Origin: Cryptomeria japonica
Taxonomy: Eukaryota > Streptophyta > Pinopsida > Cupressales > Cupressaceae
Assembly (NCBI RefSeq): GCF_030272615.1
Contig: NW_026729206.1
Location: 52,501 to 77,500, forward strand
Reading direction: 5' to 3'
Length of the DNA stretch: 25,000 nucleotides
Below the pieces are notes generated by a model. It did not search any database, was not told where the DNA came from, and worked only from the letters and a program-made list of their open reading frames with translations. Shown in pieces: positions 1 to 10,103 of this stretch; within the stretch, counting starts at the first letter, position 1; each line of letters begins with the position of its first letter. Position numbers and translations under genes: made by a program.

Positions 1-1206
1 AGGAAGGCCTCGGCCTTAATCGTCCACGACAAACAGCTCGACGAGGCATGAAGCACCCACGGGAGCCGGAGCATGACGATGCAGAGTCTCGGTTCACAGG
101 AGCCTGGGAAGAACATCCCGTACGGAACCCTTTACCCGAAAACATCCGAACCGCACATGCTCGCGACAGTCCTGCCGTTAGAGAATGCACCGTGCACGCG
201 ACCGAGTAAGGCCACTCAGAGACATCCATTTCCCAGGTATATGCCCCCTACGCACTTTTGGTGGCGCAACTCGCACGAACAGTCCCACCTCAACCCCGTA
301 AACAAGCTTTTTTGCCTCGAAGAGTTCGTCGGAGACGAAGAAGCAACCTTCAGTGCAAACGTAGCACTCTTTTGTGCAACCGCCGAAACAACGCCCCCTC
401 TACCCTCTGTCGAAACACTCGGCATTGCTGCTCCCTAAGGTGAGCTTCTCCTCATAGGCAATTCCGCTCTTATCCGGTCACGTTTGTGTGCCCGAATTTC
501 GCAAGGCAACCTCCATGGGACATGGAAAAGACTCGAGAAGAGAGCTCGCTCACGGGAGAGAGAAGCCAAGGAGACCACGAGAGTGCTGAGAGTGGGACAG
601 CGCTGAATAGGCGGGAGAAGCCTGCGCGTATAAACGGAGATATATATCCAATTGCAACGAAGGAACGTGCCAAAGATCGAGAACAATGGCAGAAATGCTA
701 GTAACGTGCACTTCGGGACCAACGCATCACCGGAAGACAACCGCCAAACATCGAAAGAGTCGCGATGCTCCGCAACCTACGTGCAAAGCGGTCGCACACC
801 GGGTAAGGGAGTGAGAGCCCCAAACATAGCTGGGCGAGGCGCTCACTCCGCTCTTTAATATCTCGTTAATACCGCCAAGGAAATGGCACAAGCACACACA
901 CACAAGCATCCTCGGAAGAGGACAGTTCGAGTGACAGGTCAAATCCAAGAGTTCCGAAGACTACCTCCAGGAACAATCGGGAACAAGACCGATTACAAGT
1001 CGTCGAGTCTGTTACTGGGCGAACACGAGATGCGCACAGGAAATCGATCAGCCCTCACAATGGCCCAAGGCCAGAGATCGGACTGCTACGATTTACCCCA
1101 ACAATCATCGTGCCACTCTTCGCAGAGAGGTGATAGACGCCAACGAGCCCGTGCATAGAAATCGAGGTGTAAAAAGGGCGTTGAAGGCAGGAAGCCTGGA
1201 CGAAAG
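1..1206. other. Apparently single-copy spacer DNA, no gene recognised
   Basis: I see no tandem structure, RNA gene or convincing coding region here. The longest open frame is 121 codons (73-438 +). It is overlapped by open frames on both strands and its product resembles nothing I know. A short CA-rich run lies near 890-906. If the minus-strand promoters further right are real, this stretch would be external transcribed spacer upstream of an 18S gene, but nothing in the sequence shows that directly. Confidence 0.4.
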
Positions 1207-1852
1207 AGGCTACGAGGTCACCTCGAAGCGGTCTAAGAATCGGGCGCACTTGGGGCGACTACCAGTGCCAACCCCTTATCCCGCGGTGCGTCCGACACAC
1301 AGAAATTTCCAAGGCGGCCAAGGAGCCTCCCCGCATAGCAATCGGGGTGTGAGGTTACGGATGCAGCATTGATAGCAATCGAGGTGTGAGGCGAAGGATG
1401 CAGAAGTGAGAGCCGAGGGATGTAGCAGAGATAGCAATCGGGGTGTGTGATGCAGAAGAGATAGCAATCGAGGTGTGCGGTGGGAAGGGCCCAGCAGCCA
1501 GAATGCATGAAGCGACGGATGAAGCAGTGATGACAACCGGGCTGTGAGGAGAGGAGGGATGCAGCCAAGAAAGCAATCAGGGCTCGAGGCAAGGGATGCA
1601 TCAAGGATAGCAATCATGTTGTGAGGCGAGATTCCAAAGGCTAAACGTGAGAGGCTGCAGGGTCGACTCAGAGAGGTCTATGCATGTGAGAGGCTGAAAG
1701 CAAGGTCGACTCGGAGCGGTCTATGCATCGGGCGCGCTTGGGGCGACTACCAGTGCCAACCCCTTATCCCGCGACGCGTCCGACAAAGAGAACGTTCCAA
1801 GGCGGCAGAGGAGGTTACCAGCCGAAGGATGCAGTAGCAATAACAGGTATAG
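1207..1852. repeat. Decayed copies of the 188-bp repeat with an internal short-repeat expansion
   Basis: Two degraded monomers are recognisable by the phrase CTTGGGGCGACTACCAGTGC, near 1250 (variant cACTTGGGG) and near 1737. Between them, one piece of the monomer (ATAGCAATCGGGGTGTGAGG and the following GGATGCAG) has been amplified on its own, with copies starting near 1334, 1371, 1431, 1461, 1570 and 1606. This looks like the worn left edge of the 188-bp array: divergence is highest here and falls to the right. Confidence 0.75.
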
Positions 1853-4800
1853 TTCCGCGGCGGCCGAGAAGACTCACTGCATAGGAATCGGGATGCGAGG
1901 CGAGGGATGCGGCGGGAAGGCCCCGACGGCTAAACGGAAGAGGCTGCAGGGCCGCCTCGGAATGGTCCAAGCATCGGATGCGATTGGGACGACTACCAGT
2001 GCCAACCCCTTATCCCGCGATGCGTCCGATACACAGATAGTTCCAAGGCGGCCGAGGAGCCTCACCGCATATCAATCGGGGTGCGAGGCGAGGGATGGGG
2101 CGGGAAGGCCCCAACGGCTAGACGGAAGAGGCTTCAGGGCCACCTCGGAATGGTCCAAGCATCGGACGCGCTTGGGGCGACTGCCAGTGCCAACCCCTTA
2201 TCCCGCGATGCGTCCGATACACAGATGGTTCCAAGGCGGCCGAGGAGCCTCACCGCATAGCAATCGGGGGTGCGAGGCGAGGGATGGGGCGGGAAGGCCC
2301 CAACGGCTAGACGGAAGAGGCTTCAGGGCCGCCTAGGAATGGTCCAAGCATCGGACACGCTTGGGGCGACTACCAGTGACAGCCCCCTATCCCGCGATGC
2401 GTCCGATACGAAGATGGTTCCAAGGCGGCCGAGGAGCCTCACCGCATAGCAATCGGGGTGCGAGGTGGGGGATGCGGCGAGATGGCCCCAACGGCTAGAC
2501 GGAAGAGGCCACAGGGCCGCGTCGGAATAGTCCAAGCATCGGACGCGCTTGGGGCGACTACCAGTGACAACCCCTTATCCCGCGATGCGTCCGATACGAA
2601 GATAGTTCCAAGGCGGCCGAGGAGCCTCACCGCATAGCAATCGGGGTGCGAGGTGGGGGATGCGGCGAGATGGCCCCAACGGCTAGACGGAAGAGGCTGC
2701 AGGGCCGCCTCGGAATAGTCCAAGCATCGGACGCGCTTGGGGCCACTACCAGTGACAACCCCTTATCCCGCGATGCGTCCGATACGAAGATAGTTCCAAG
2801 GCGGCCGAAGAGCCTCACCGCATAGCAATCGGGGTGCGAGGTGGGGGATGCGGCGAGATGGCCCCAACGGCTAGACGGAAGAGGCCACAGGGCCGCCTCG
2901 GAATAGTCCAAGCATCGGACGCGCTTGGGGCGACTACCAGTGACAACCCCTTATCCCGCGATGCGTCCGATACGAAGATAGTTCCCAGGCGGCCGAGGAG
3001 CCTCACCGCATAGCAATCGGGGTGCGAGGCGAGGGATGCGGCGAGATGGCCCCAAAGGCTAGACGGAAGAGGCTGCAGGGCTGCCTCGGAATAGTCCAAG
3101 CATCGGACGCGCTTGGGGCGACTACCACTGCCAACCCCTTATCCCGCGATGCGTCCGATACACAGATAGTTCCGAGGCGGCCGAGGAGGTGGGGGATGCA
3201 GCGAGATGGCCCCAACGGCTAGACGGAAGAGGCTGCAGGGCCGCCTCGGAATAGTCCAAGCATCGGACGCGCTTGGGGCGACTACCAGTGACAACCCCTT
3301 ATCCCGCGATGCGTCCGATACACAGATAGTTCCGAGGCGGCCAAGGAGCCTCACCGCATAGCAATCGTGGTGCGAGGTGGGGGATGCGGCGAGATGGCCC
3401 CAACGGCTAGACGGAAGAGGCTGCAGGGCCGCCTCGGAATGGTCCAAGCATCGGATGCGCTTGGGGCGACTACCACTGCCAACCCCTTATCCCGCAATGC
3501 GTCCGATACACAGATAGTTCCAAGGCGGCCGAGGAGCCTCACAGCATAGCAATCAGGGTGCGAGGCGAGGGATGCGGCGAGAAAGCCCCAACGGCTAGAG
3601 GGAAGAGGCTTCAGGTCCGCCTCGGAATGGTCCAAGCATCGGACGCGCTTGGGGCGACTACCAGTGACAACCCCTTATCCCGCGACGCGTCCGATACACA
3701 GATAGTTCCAAGGCGGCCGAGGAGCCTCACCGCATAGCAATCGGGGTGCGAGGCGAGGGATGCGGCGAGAAGGACCCAACGGCTACACGGAAGAGGCTTC
3801 GGGGCCGCCTCGGAATGGTCCAAGCATCGGACGCGCTTGGGGCGACTACCAGTGACAACCCCTTATCCCGCGACGCGTCCGATACACAGATAGTTCCAAG
3901 GCGGCCGAGGAGCCTCACCGCATAGCAATCGGGGTGCGAGGCGAGGGATGCGGCGAGAAGGACCCAACGGCTACACGGAAGAGGCTTCGGGGCCGCCTCG
4001 GAATGGTCCAAGCATCGGACGCGCTTGGGGCGACTACCAGTGACAACCCCTTATCCCGCGACGCGTCCGATACACAGATAGTTCCAAGGCGGCCGAGGAG
4101 CCTCACCGCATAGCAATCGGGGTGCGAGGCGAGGGATGCGGCGAGAAGGACCCAACGGCTAGACGGAAGAGGCTTCGGGTCCGCCTCGGAATGGTCCAAG
4201 CATCGGACGCGCTTGGGGCGACTACCAGTGACAACCCCTTATCCCGCGACGCGTCCGATACACAGATAGTTCCAAGGCGGCCGAGGAGCCTCACCGCATA
4301 GCAATCGGGGTGCGAGGCGAGGGATGCGGCGAGAAGGACCCAACGGCTAGACGGAAGAGGCTTCGGGTCCGCCTCGGAATGGTCCAAGCATCGGACGCGC
4401 TTGGGGCGACTACCAGTGACAACCCCTTATCCCGCGACGCGTCCGATACACAGATAGTTCCAAGGCGGCCGAGGAGCCTCACCGCATAGCAATCGGGGTG
4501 CGAGGCGAGGGATGCGGCGAGAAGGACCCAACGGCTAGACGGAAGAGGCTTCGGGTCCGCCTCGGAATGGTCCAAGCATCGGACGCGCTTGGGGCGACTA
4601 CCAGTGACAACCCCTTATCCCGCGACGCGTCCGATACACAGATAGTTCCGAGGCGGCCGAGGAGCCTCACCGCATAGCAATCGGGGTGCGAGGCGAAGGA
4701 TGCGGCGAGAAGGACCCAACGGCTAGACGGAAGAGGCTTCGGGTCCGCCTCGGAATGGTCCAAGCATCGGACGCGCTTGGGGCGACTACCAGTGACAACC

Positions 4801-6010
4801 CCTTATCCCGCGACGCGTCCGATACACAGATAGTTCCAAGGCGGCCGAGGAGCCTCACCGCATAGCAATCGGGGTGCGAGGCGAGGGATGCGGCGAGAAG
4901 GACCCAACGGCTAGACGGAAGAGGCTTCAGGGCCGCCTCGGAATGGTCCAAGCATCGAACGCGCTTGGGGCGACTACCAGTGACAACCCCTTATCCCGCG
5001 ACGCGTCCGATACACAGATAGTTCCGAGGCGGCCGAGGAGCCTCACCGCATAGCAATCGGGGTGCGAGGCGAGGGATGCGGCGAGAAGGACCCAACGGCT
5101 AGACGGAAGAGGCTTCAGGGCCGCCTCGGAATGGTCCAAGCATCGGACGCGCTTGGGGCGACTACCAGTGACAACCCCTTATCCCGCGACGCGTCCGATA
5201 CACAGATAGTTCCGAGGCGGCCGAGGAGCCTCACCGCATAGCAATCGGGGTGCGAGGCGAGGGATGCGGCGAGAAGGACCCAACGGCTAGACGGAAGAGG
5301 CTTCAGGGCCGCCTCGGAATGGTCCAAGCATCGGACGCGCTTGGGGCGACTACCAATGACAACCCCTTATCCCGCGACGCGTCCGATACACAGATAGTTC
5401 CGAGGCGGCCGAGGAGCCTCACCGCATAGCAATCGGGGTGCGAGGCGAGGGATGCGGCGAGAAGGACCCAACGGCTAGACGGAAGAGGCTTCAGGGCCGC
5501 CTCGGAATGGTCCAAGCATCGGACGCGCTTGGGGCGACTACCAGTGACAACCCCTTATCCCGCGACGCGTCCGATACACAGATAGTTCCGAGGCGGCCGA
5601 GGAGCCTCACCGCATAGCAATCGGGGTGCAAGGCGAGGGATGCGGCGAGAAGGACCCAACGGCTAGACGGAAGAGGCTTCAGGGCCGCCTCGGAATGGTC
5701 CAAGCATCGGACGCGCTTGGGGCGACTACCAGTGACAACCCCTTATCCCGCGACGCGTCCGATACACAGATAGTTCCGAGGCGGCCGAGGAGCCTCACCG
5801 CATAGCAATCGGGGTGCGAGGCGAGGGATGCGGCGAGAAGGACCCAACGGCTAGACGGAAGAGGCTTCAGGGCCGCCTCGGAATGGTCCAAGCATCGGAC
5901 GCGCTTGGGGCGACTACCGTTGCCAACCCCTTATCCCGCGATGCGTCTGATACACAGATAGTTCCGAGGCGGCCGAGGAGCCTCACCGCATAGCAATCGG
6001 GTTGCGAGGC
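1853..6010. repeat. 188-bp tandem array, 22 monomers
   Basis: The word GCATCGGA or a close variant recurs at 1971, 2159, 2348, 2536, 2724, 2912, 3100, 3260, 3448, 3636, 3824 and then every 188 bp to 5892. Two intervals deviate: 189 (one extra G near 2268) and 160 (a 28-bp deletion near 3190). Each monomer carries a 10-bp inverted repeat, ATCGGACGCG and CGCGTCCGAT, 38 bp apart (for example 3826-3835 with 3874-3883). Left monomers usually have GATGCG in the second arm, which breaks one pair; right monomers have GACGCG. Monomers from about 3636 on are nearly identical and fall into blocks sharing variants (CTTCGGGTCC at about 4160-4750, CTTCAGGGCC from about 4925). Minus-strand frames of about 94 codons recur in each monomer, but 188 is not a multiple of three and they are artefacts. 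Confidence 0.97.
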
Positions 6011-6248
6011 AGATTATTGGGAAGGGAACCCCCTGGGATGCGGCTCAAGCAGTGCCCAAAGGGACTGGAATGCGGAATCACATCGAGAGACCCAAATGCT
6101 ATACGAGGGCTCAAATCGAATTATCGATTTGGCCACGACATGGACGCATCGGAACGACTACCTTTGCCGAACCACTCGCAATTGCATCCATACCGAAACC
6201 AATAGACATTTCCGTTAGAGCCCTCGCATAGCATTCGGGAATCTCGCA

Positions 6249-6338
6249 TGCCCCTCTAAATCGACCAATGCTGGCGCTCAATGAAAATCCGAGCGCTACC
6301 ACCGTTCGAGCGCCAGCATTGGTCGAGTTAGAGGGGCA
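6249..6338. repeat. Long inverted repeat, 31-bp arms (copy 1)
   Basis: Arms 6249-6279 and 6308-6338 are reverse complements with one mismatch in 31 bp (TCTAAATCG against TCTAACTCG), separated by 28 bp. The structure ends 25 bp to the left of the TATATAAG core at 6363. A minus-strand transcript starting in that core would contain this hairpin close to its 5' end. Confidence 0.9.
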
Positions 6339-6362
6339 CGGGGGAGAATGCTCCAGTCAACA

Positions 6363-6392
6363 CCTCCCCTATATAAGTTATTTGTCCGATTC
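6363..6392 (-). promoter_or_regulatory. Putative Pol I spacer promoter core 1 (leftmost)
   Basis: On the minus strand the core reads GACAAATAACTTATATAGGG then GAGG, matching the plant RNA polymerase I start consensus TATATA(A/G)GGGG. The + strand also has a generic TATATAAG box, so polarity is inferred from the G-run. As the leftmost core it would be the gene promoter if the 18S gene lies to the left, and its leader would hold the near-perfect hairpin at 6249-6338. Confidence 0.55.
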
Positions 6393-6732
6393 TCGCACAA
6401 CCGTAGTCTGCCTCGTCGAATCAAACAACGGTCCCAGATTCCGACTTCCGTTCCGTAGAGACCCAAAAGCTAGATGGAGGCTCGCAAGAAAGAGAGTCGG
6501 CGCATAGCAATCGGGTTTCTCGAACGTTTAGGGACCGAGCTCACTTGCGGATAGGGCAAAATCCGCCAAGCAACCCAAAAGCTAGACGGGGGCTCGAATC
6601 GAATCGCCTAGGCGGCCACAACAACGACGTGTTGGATCGACTACCAGTGCCAAACCATTCAGCAAGACTAGTCTGTGTCGAGGCCGGATAGAGATTCTCA
6701 GAGAGCGCCCGCATAGCATTTAGGAGACCTGC

Positions 6733-6828
6733 CGCGTCCCTCACACTCGACAAATGGTGGTGCACGTTTATAAATCCGAGCGATCCCAACCCTTTCAAGC
6801 ACCAACATCGGTCGAGATAGAGGGGCAC
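6733..6828. repeat. Diverged long inverted repeat (copy 2)
   Basis: Arms about 6733-6764 and 6797-6828 correspond to copy 1 but are imperfect. The left arm has CACTCGAC and GGTGGTGC, the right arm GCACCAAC and GGTCGAG. The pair GGTGC/GCACC replaces GGCGC/GCGCC of copy 1, so the change is matched on both arms. Confidence 0.7.
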
Positions 6829-6852
6829 GGAGGGGGCTGCGTGAGACAACAC

Positions 6853-6882
6853 AGTCCCCTATATAAGTTATTTGTCCGATTC
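6853..6882 (-). promoter_or_regulatory. Putative Pol I spacer promoter core 2
   Basis: Same TTATATAGGGGA core, but after GGGGA the usual GG is CT (AGTCCCC on the + strand instead of CCTCCCC). It is the only copy with this change. Upstream in the minus sense, GAATCGGACAAATAAC is intact. Confidence 0.5.
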
Positions 6883-7174
6883 TCACACATCCGAAGAATG
6901 GTCATCAAATCGGACAACAGCCCAAACTTCCGACTTCCGTCCCAGAAAGCCCAAGAGCTATCTAAAACGTTCATGGCCGGAACTCGATCGCGGCTATACC
7001 AGTCCGCCAAGCAACCCAAAAGCTAGACTGGAGCTCTAGTCGAATCACCTCTGTGGCCATTGCAAGGACGTGTTGGAGCGACTACCATTGCCGAACCATT
7101 CCGCAGGTCGAGTCCATACCAAGGCCGCATAGAGATTCACGATGAGCTCCTGCATAGCAATCAGGAGACTTGCC

Positions 7175-7268
7175 GTGTCCATCACAATCGATAAATCCTG
7201 GTGCAAGATTTTTGCATCCGAGCGCTCCAACCAGTCGAGCACCAGCATCAATCGACATAAACGGGCAC
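7175..7268. repeat. Diverged long inverted repeat (copy 3)
   Basis: Arms about 7175-7206 and 7237-7268. The left arm has AATCGAT and CTGGTGC, the right arm GCACCAGC and AATCGAC. Relative to copy 1 two paired positions have changed on both sides (TCGAT/ATCGA and GGTGC/GCACC); other positions are unpaired. Confidence 0.7.
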
Positions 7269-7293
7269 GGGGGGAGGATGCTCGAGAACACTA

Positions 7294-7323
7294 CCTCCCC
7301 TATATAAGTTATTTGTCCGATTC
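7294..7323 (-). promoter_or_regulatory. Putative Pol I spacer promoter core 3
   Basis: Complete core (CCTCCCCTATATAAG on the + strand, followed by TTATTTGTCCGATTC). The sequence beyond GATTC diverges at once (TCAAGCAGCC), which marks the conserved border. Confidence 0.55.
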
Positions 7324-7390
7324 TCAAGCAGCCGAAGTCTGGTCATCGAATCGGGTCAAAGACCACAACTTCCGACTTTACCCACAATGC

Positions 7391-7691
7391 AAGTCATCGA
7401 ATCGAACATCGGCCCCCGAGTCGGACTCCATGCGTATGTCAGGTCATCGGACCCAAATTCCGCCTTCCTGCGCATGGCGGGCCATCAATATCAACTCGGT
7501 CATCGGACCCAAACTCCGCCTTTTTGCGTATGGCACGCCTTCAAATCGGTCATCGGACCCAAATTCCGCCTTCCTGTGCATGGCGGGCCATCAACATCAA
7601 CTCGGTCATCGGACCCAAATTCCGCCTTTCTGCGCATGGCACGCCATCAACTCGGTCATCGGACCCAAATTCCGCCTTCCTGCGCATGGCA
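7391..7691. repeat. Short tandem repeats of 40-58 bp
   Basis: Units begin TCATCGGACCCAAA(T/C)TCCGC and contain GCGCATGGC. Copies start near 7444, 7500, 7548, 7604 and 7655, with spacing varying by presence of a CCATCAA(C/T)AT insert. The same phrase occurs twice in each 311-bp repeat to the right, so this is a local expansion of that piece. Confidence 0.8.
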
Positions 7692-7838
7692 GGTCATCGG
7701 ACACAAATTCAGACCTCGCCAATATGCCTACGTATCGAATCGGTCATCGGACCCAACTTCCGACTTCATCCATACTGTAGGGTCTTTGAGGTTGGCGCGG
7801 TGCGCTCAACCCAGGGAGTCGACCCATCGAAGCATACA

Positions 7839-7868
7839 CCTCCCCTATATAAGCTATTTGTCCGATTC
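7839..7868 (-). promoter_or_regulatory. Putative Pol I spacer promoter core 4
   Basis: First of the 311-bp-repeat type, with GCTATT in place of GTTATT. GTCGACCCATCGAAGC on the + side begins the shared leader-side sequence of the next copies. Confidence 0.55.
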
Positions 7869-8149
7869 CCACACCTGTGTAGTTTGCACCTCTGACCAGG
7901 ACATCGACCCCAACTTCCGAACTCGACTGCAACGACGGCACCAGCGCCTTGGTGCGCACCTTGCGACGCACAGTCCCAACATTCGCCTTCCTGCACATGG
8001 CAGGTCATCGGACCCAAATTCCGACCTCGCGAGTATGCCTACATATCGAATCGGTCATCGGACCCAACTTCCGACTTCATCCATACCGTAGGGTCTTTGA
8101 GGTTGGCGCGGTGCGCTCAACCCGGGGAGTCGACCCAACGAAGCATACA

Positions 8150-8179
8150 CCTCCCCTATATAAGCTATTTGTCCGATTC
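8150..8179 (-). promoter_or_regulatory. Putative Pol I spacer promoter core 5
   Basis: Core exactly 311 bp from its left neighbour and identical to it across 30 bp. Confidence 0.55.
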
Positions 8180-8460
8180 CCACACCTGTGTAGTTTGCAC
8201 CTCCGATCAAGACATCGACCCCAACTTCCGAACTCGCCTCCAACGACCGAACCAGCGCCTTGGTGCGCACCTTGCAACGCACAGTGCCAACATTCGCCTT
8301 CCTGCACGTGGCAGGTCATCGGACCCAAATTCCGACCTCGCGAGTATGCCTACATATCGAATCGGTCATCGGACCCAACTTCCGACTTCATCCATACCGT
8401 AGGGTCTTTGAGGTTGGCGCGGTGCGCTCAACCCGGGGAGTCGACCCAACGAAGCATACA

Positions 8461-8490
8461 CCTCCCCTATATAAGCTATTTGTCCGATTC
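8461..8490 (-). promoter_or_regulatory. Putative Pol I spacer promoter core 6
   Basis: Core 311 bp from its left neighbour, identical across 30 bp. Confidence 0.55.
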
Positions 8491-8771
8491 CCACACCTGT
8501 GTAGCTTGCACCTCCGATCAGGACATCGACCCCAACTTCCGAACTCGACTAAAAAGACCGCACCAGCGCCTTGGTGTGCACCTTGCAACGCACAGTGTCA
8601 ACATTCGCCTTCCTGCACATGGCAGGTCATCGGACCCAAATTCCGACCTCATGAGCATACCTACTAATCGAATCGGTCATCGGACCCAACTTCCGACTTC
8701 ATCCATACCGTAGGGTCTTTGAGGTTGGCGCGGTGCGCTCAACCTGGGGAGTCGACCCATCGAAGCATACA

Positions 8772-8801
8772 CCTCCCCTATATAAGCTATTTGTCCGATT
8801 C
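8772..8801 (-). promoter_or_regulatory. Putative Pol I spacer promoter core 7
   Basis: Core 311 bp from its left neighbour. The only nearby change is CCGACAC for CCCACAC just outside it. It is separated from core 8 by the 52-bp satellite. Confidence 0.55.
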
Positions 8802-8883
8802 CGACACCTGTGTAGTTTGCACCTCCGCTCAGGACATCGACCCCAACTTCCGAACTCGCCTGCAACGACCGAACCAGCGCCTT

Positions 8884-9476
8884 GGTGCGCACCAAAAGTG
8901 CGCACTTTTGGAGGGCACTTTTGTGCGCTCCAAAGGTGCGCACTTTTGGAGGGCACTTTTCTGCGCTCCAAAGGTGCGCACTTTTGGAGGGCACTTTTTG
9001 GAGGGCACTTTTCTGCGCTCCAAAGGTGCGCACTTTTGGAGGGCACTTTTTGGAGGGCACTTTTCTGCGCTCCAAAGGTGCGCACTTTTGGAGGGCACTT
9101 TTTGGAGGGCACTTTTCTGCGCTCCAAAGGTGCGCACTTTTGGAGGGCACTTTTTGGAGGGCACTTTTCTGCGCTCCAAAGGTGCGCACTTTTGGAGGGC
9201 ACTTTTTGGAGGGCACTTTTCTGCGCTCCAAAGGTGCGCACTTTTGGAGGGCACTTTTTGGAGGGCACTTTTCTGCGCTCCAAAGGTGCGCACTTTTGGA
9301 GGGCACTTTTTGGAGGGCACTTTTCTGCGCTCCAAAGGTGCGCACTTTTGGAGGGCACTTTTTGGAGGGCACTTTTCTGCGCTCCAAAGGTGCGCACTTT
9401 TGGAGGGCACTTTTGTGCACTCCAAAGGTGCGCACTTTTGGAGGGCACTTTTCCTGTGCTCCAAAGGTGCACACCT
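8884..9476. repeat. 52-bp GTGCGCAC satellite
   Basis: CTGCGCTCCAAAGGTGCGCA recurs at 8961, 9013, 9065, 9117, 9169, 9221, 9273, 9325 and 9377, every 52 bp. Shorter units of about 37-39 bp lacking one TTTGGAGGGCAC piece flank the array on both sides. The left edge holds a perfect 20-bp palindrome, CCAAAAGTGCGCACTTTTGG (8892-8911). No stop codon occurs on either strand, so all six frames stay open through the array; these are not genes. Confidence 0.97.
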
Positions 9477-9602
9477 AGGTGAGCACCTTCGACCACACCT
9501 TGTAGCACACCAAACTCTGACTTTCGACTTCATCCGCAATGCAGGGTCTTTGAGGTTGGCGCAATGCGCACAACCAGGGGAGTCGACCCATCAAACCCAA
9601 CA

Positions 9603-9632
9603 CCTCCCCTATATAAGCTATTTGTCTGATTC
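9603..9632 (-). promoter_or_regulatory. Putative Pol I spacer promoter core 8
   Basis: First core of the 157-bp family, with TGTCTGATTC in place of TGTCCGATTC. The TATATAGGGGAGG part (minus strand) is unchanged. Confidence 0.55.
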
Positions 9633-9759
9633 TCATACATGCGTAGCCTGCAGGAGCAATTAGGACATCGACCCCAACTTTCGGCTTCTAAACGAAAACA
9701 AGGTCTTTGAGGTTGGTGTAATGCGAACAACTAGGGGAGTCAACCCATCAAACCCAACA

Positions 9760-9789
9760 CCTCCCCTATATAAGCTATTTGTCTGATTC
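9760..9789 (-). promoter_or_regulatory. Putative Pol I spacer promoter core 9
   Basis: Core 157 bp from its left neighbour, with the TCTGATTC variant. Confidence 0.55.
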
Positions 9790-9916
9790 TCATACATGTG
9801 TAGTCTACAGGAGCAATTAGGACATCGACCCCAACTTTTGACTTCTTAACGAAAACAAGGTCTTTGAGGTTGACGTAATGCGCACAACCAGGGGAGTCGA
9901 CCCATCAAACCCAACA

Positions 9917-9946
9917 CCTCCCCTATATAAGCTATTTGTCCGATTC
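9917..9946 (-). promoter_or_regulatory. Putative Pol I spacer promoter core 10
   Basis: Core 157 bp from its left neighbour, with TCCGATTC as in the older copies. Confidence 0.55.
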
Positions 9947-10073
9947 TCATACATGTGTAGCCTGCAGGAGCCATTAGGACATTGACCCCAACTTTTGACT
10001 TCTTAACGAAAACAAGGTCTTTGAGGTTGGCGTAATGCGCACAACCAAGGGAGTTGACCCATCAAACCCAACA

Positions 10074-10103
10074 CCTCCCCTATATAAGCTATTTGTCTGA
10101 TTC
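10074..10103 (-). promoter_or_regulatory. Putative Pol I spacer promoter core 11
   Basis: Core 157 bp from its left neighbour, with TCTGATTC. The next interval is 220 bp because 63 bp containing GGTGCACGCCTTGGTGC has been added. Confidence 0.55.

Larger units (their letters stand above)
6011..7390. repeat. Three diverged composite repeats, each ending in a TATATAAG core
   Basis: Three segments of about 440-490 bp share the same order of landmarks: CCCAAAAGCTAGA-like word, GGCCAC, GACTACC.TTGCC or CAGTGCC, GCATAGCA(A/T)T, a long inverted repeat, then the TATATAAG core at 6370, 6860 and 7301. GCTAGA, GACTACC and GCATAGCAATC also occur in the 188-bp monomer, so the two families share ancestry. 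Divergence between the three copies is high except in the core and hairpin arms. Confidence 0.8.
7692..8883. repeat. 311-bp tandem repeat, four copies (last truncated)
   Basis: The phrase GGTCATCGGACC (first copy GGACA) recurs at 7692, 8003, 8314 and 8625, exactly 311 bp apart. Each copy contains, in order: two TCATCGGACCCAA phrases, GGGTCTTTGAGGTTGGCG, the TATATAAG core, GGACATCGACCCCAACTTCC, and CAGCGCCTTGGTGCGCACC (CAGCGCCTTGGTGTGCACC in the third). The fourth copy is interrupted at GGTGCGCACC, where the 52-bp satellite begins. Confidence 0.95.

Noticed and set aside
73-438. 121-codon open frame in the non-repetitive left end
   Set aside because: No recognisable domain, overlapped by open frames on both strands, and nothing marks a plant gene context; chance length in GC-moderate DNA.
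2323-5891. Family of 70- to 94-codon minus-strand open frames in the 188-bp array
   Set aside because: The period of 188 is not divisible by three, each frame crosses monomer borders and ends at the same stop, and there is no ribosome or splice context. Artefact of the repeat.
1853-6010. CRISPR-like array of regularly spaced repeats
   Set aside because: The whole 188-bp monomer is repeated, with no unique spacers between short repeats, and the 5S genes are of land-plant type.
7142-8713. Overlapping open frames of 200-254 codons in the 311-bp repeats
   Set aside because: They translate the DNA repeat in different frames and contain the TATATAAG core itself as codons; no known protein family.
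8677-9663. Repeat proteins of 198-314 residues in all six frames of the 52-bp satellite
   Set aside because: All six frames being open at once is a property of the satellite sequence and not evidence of coding.
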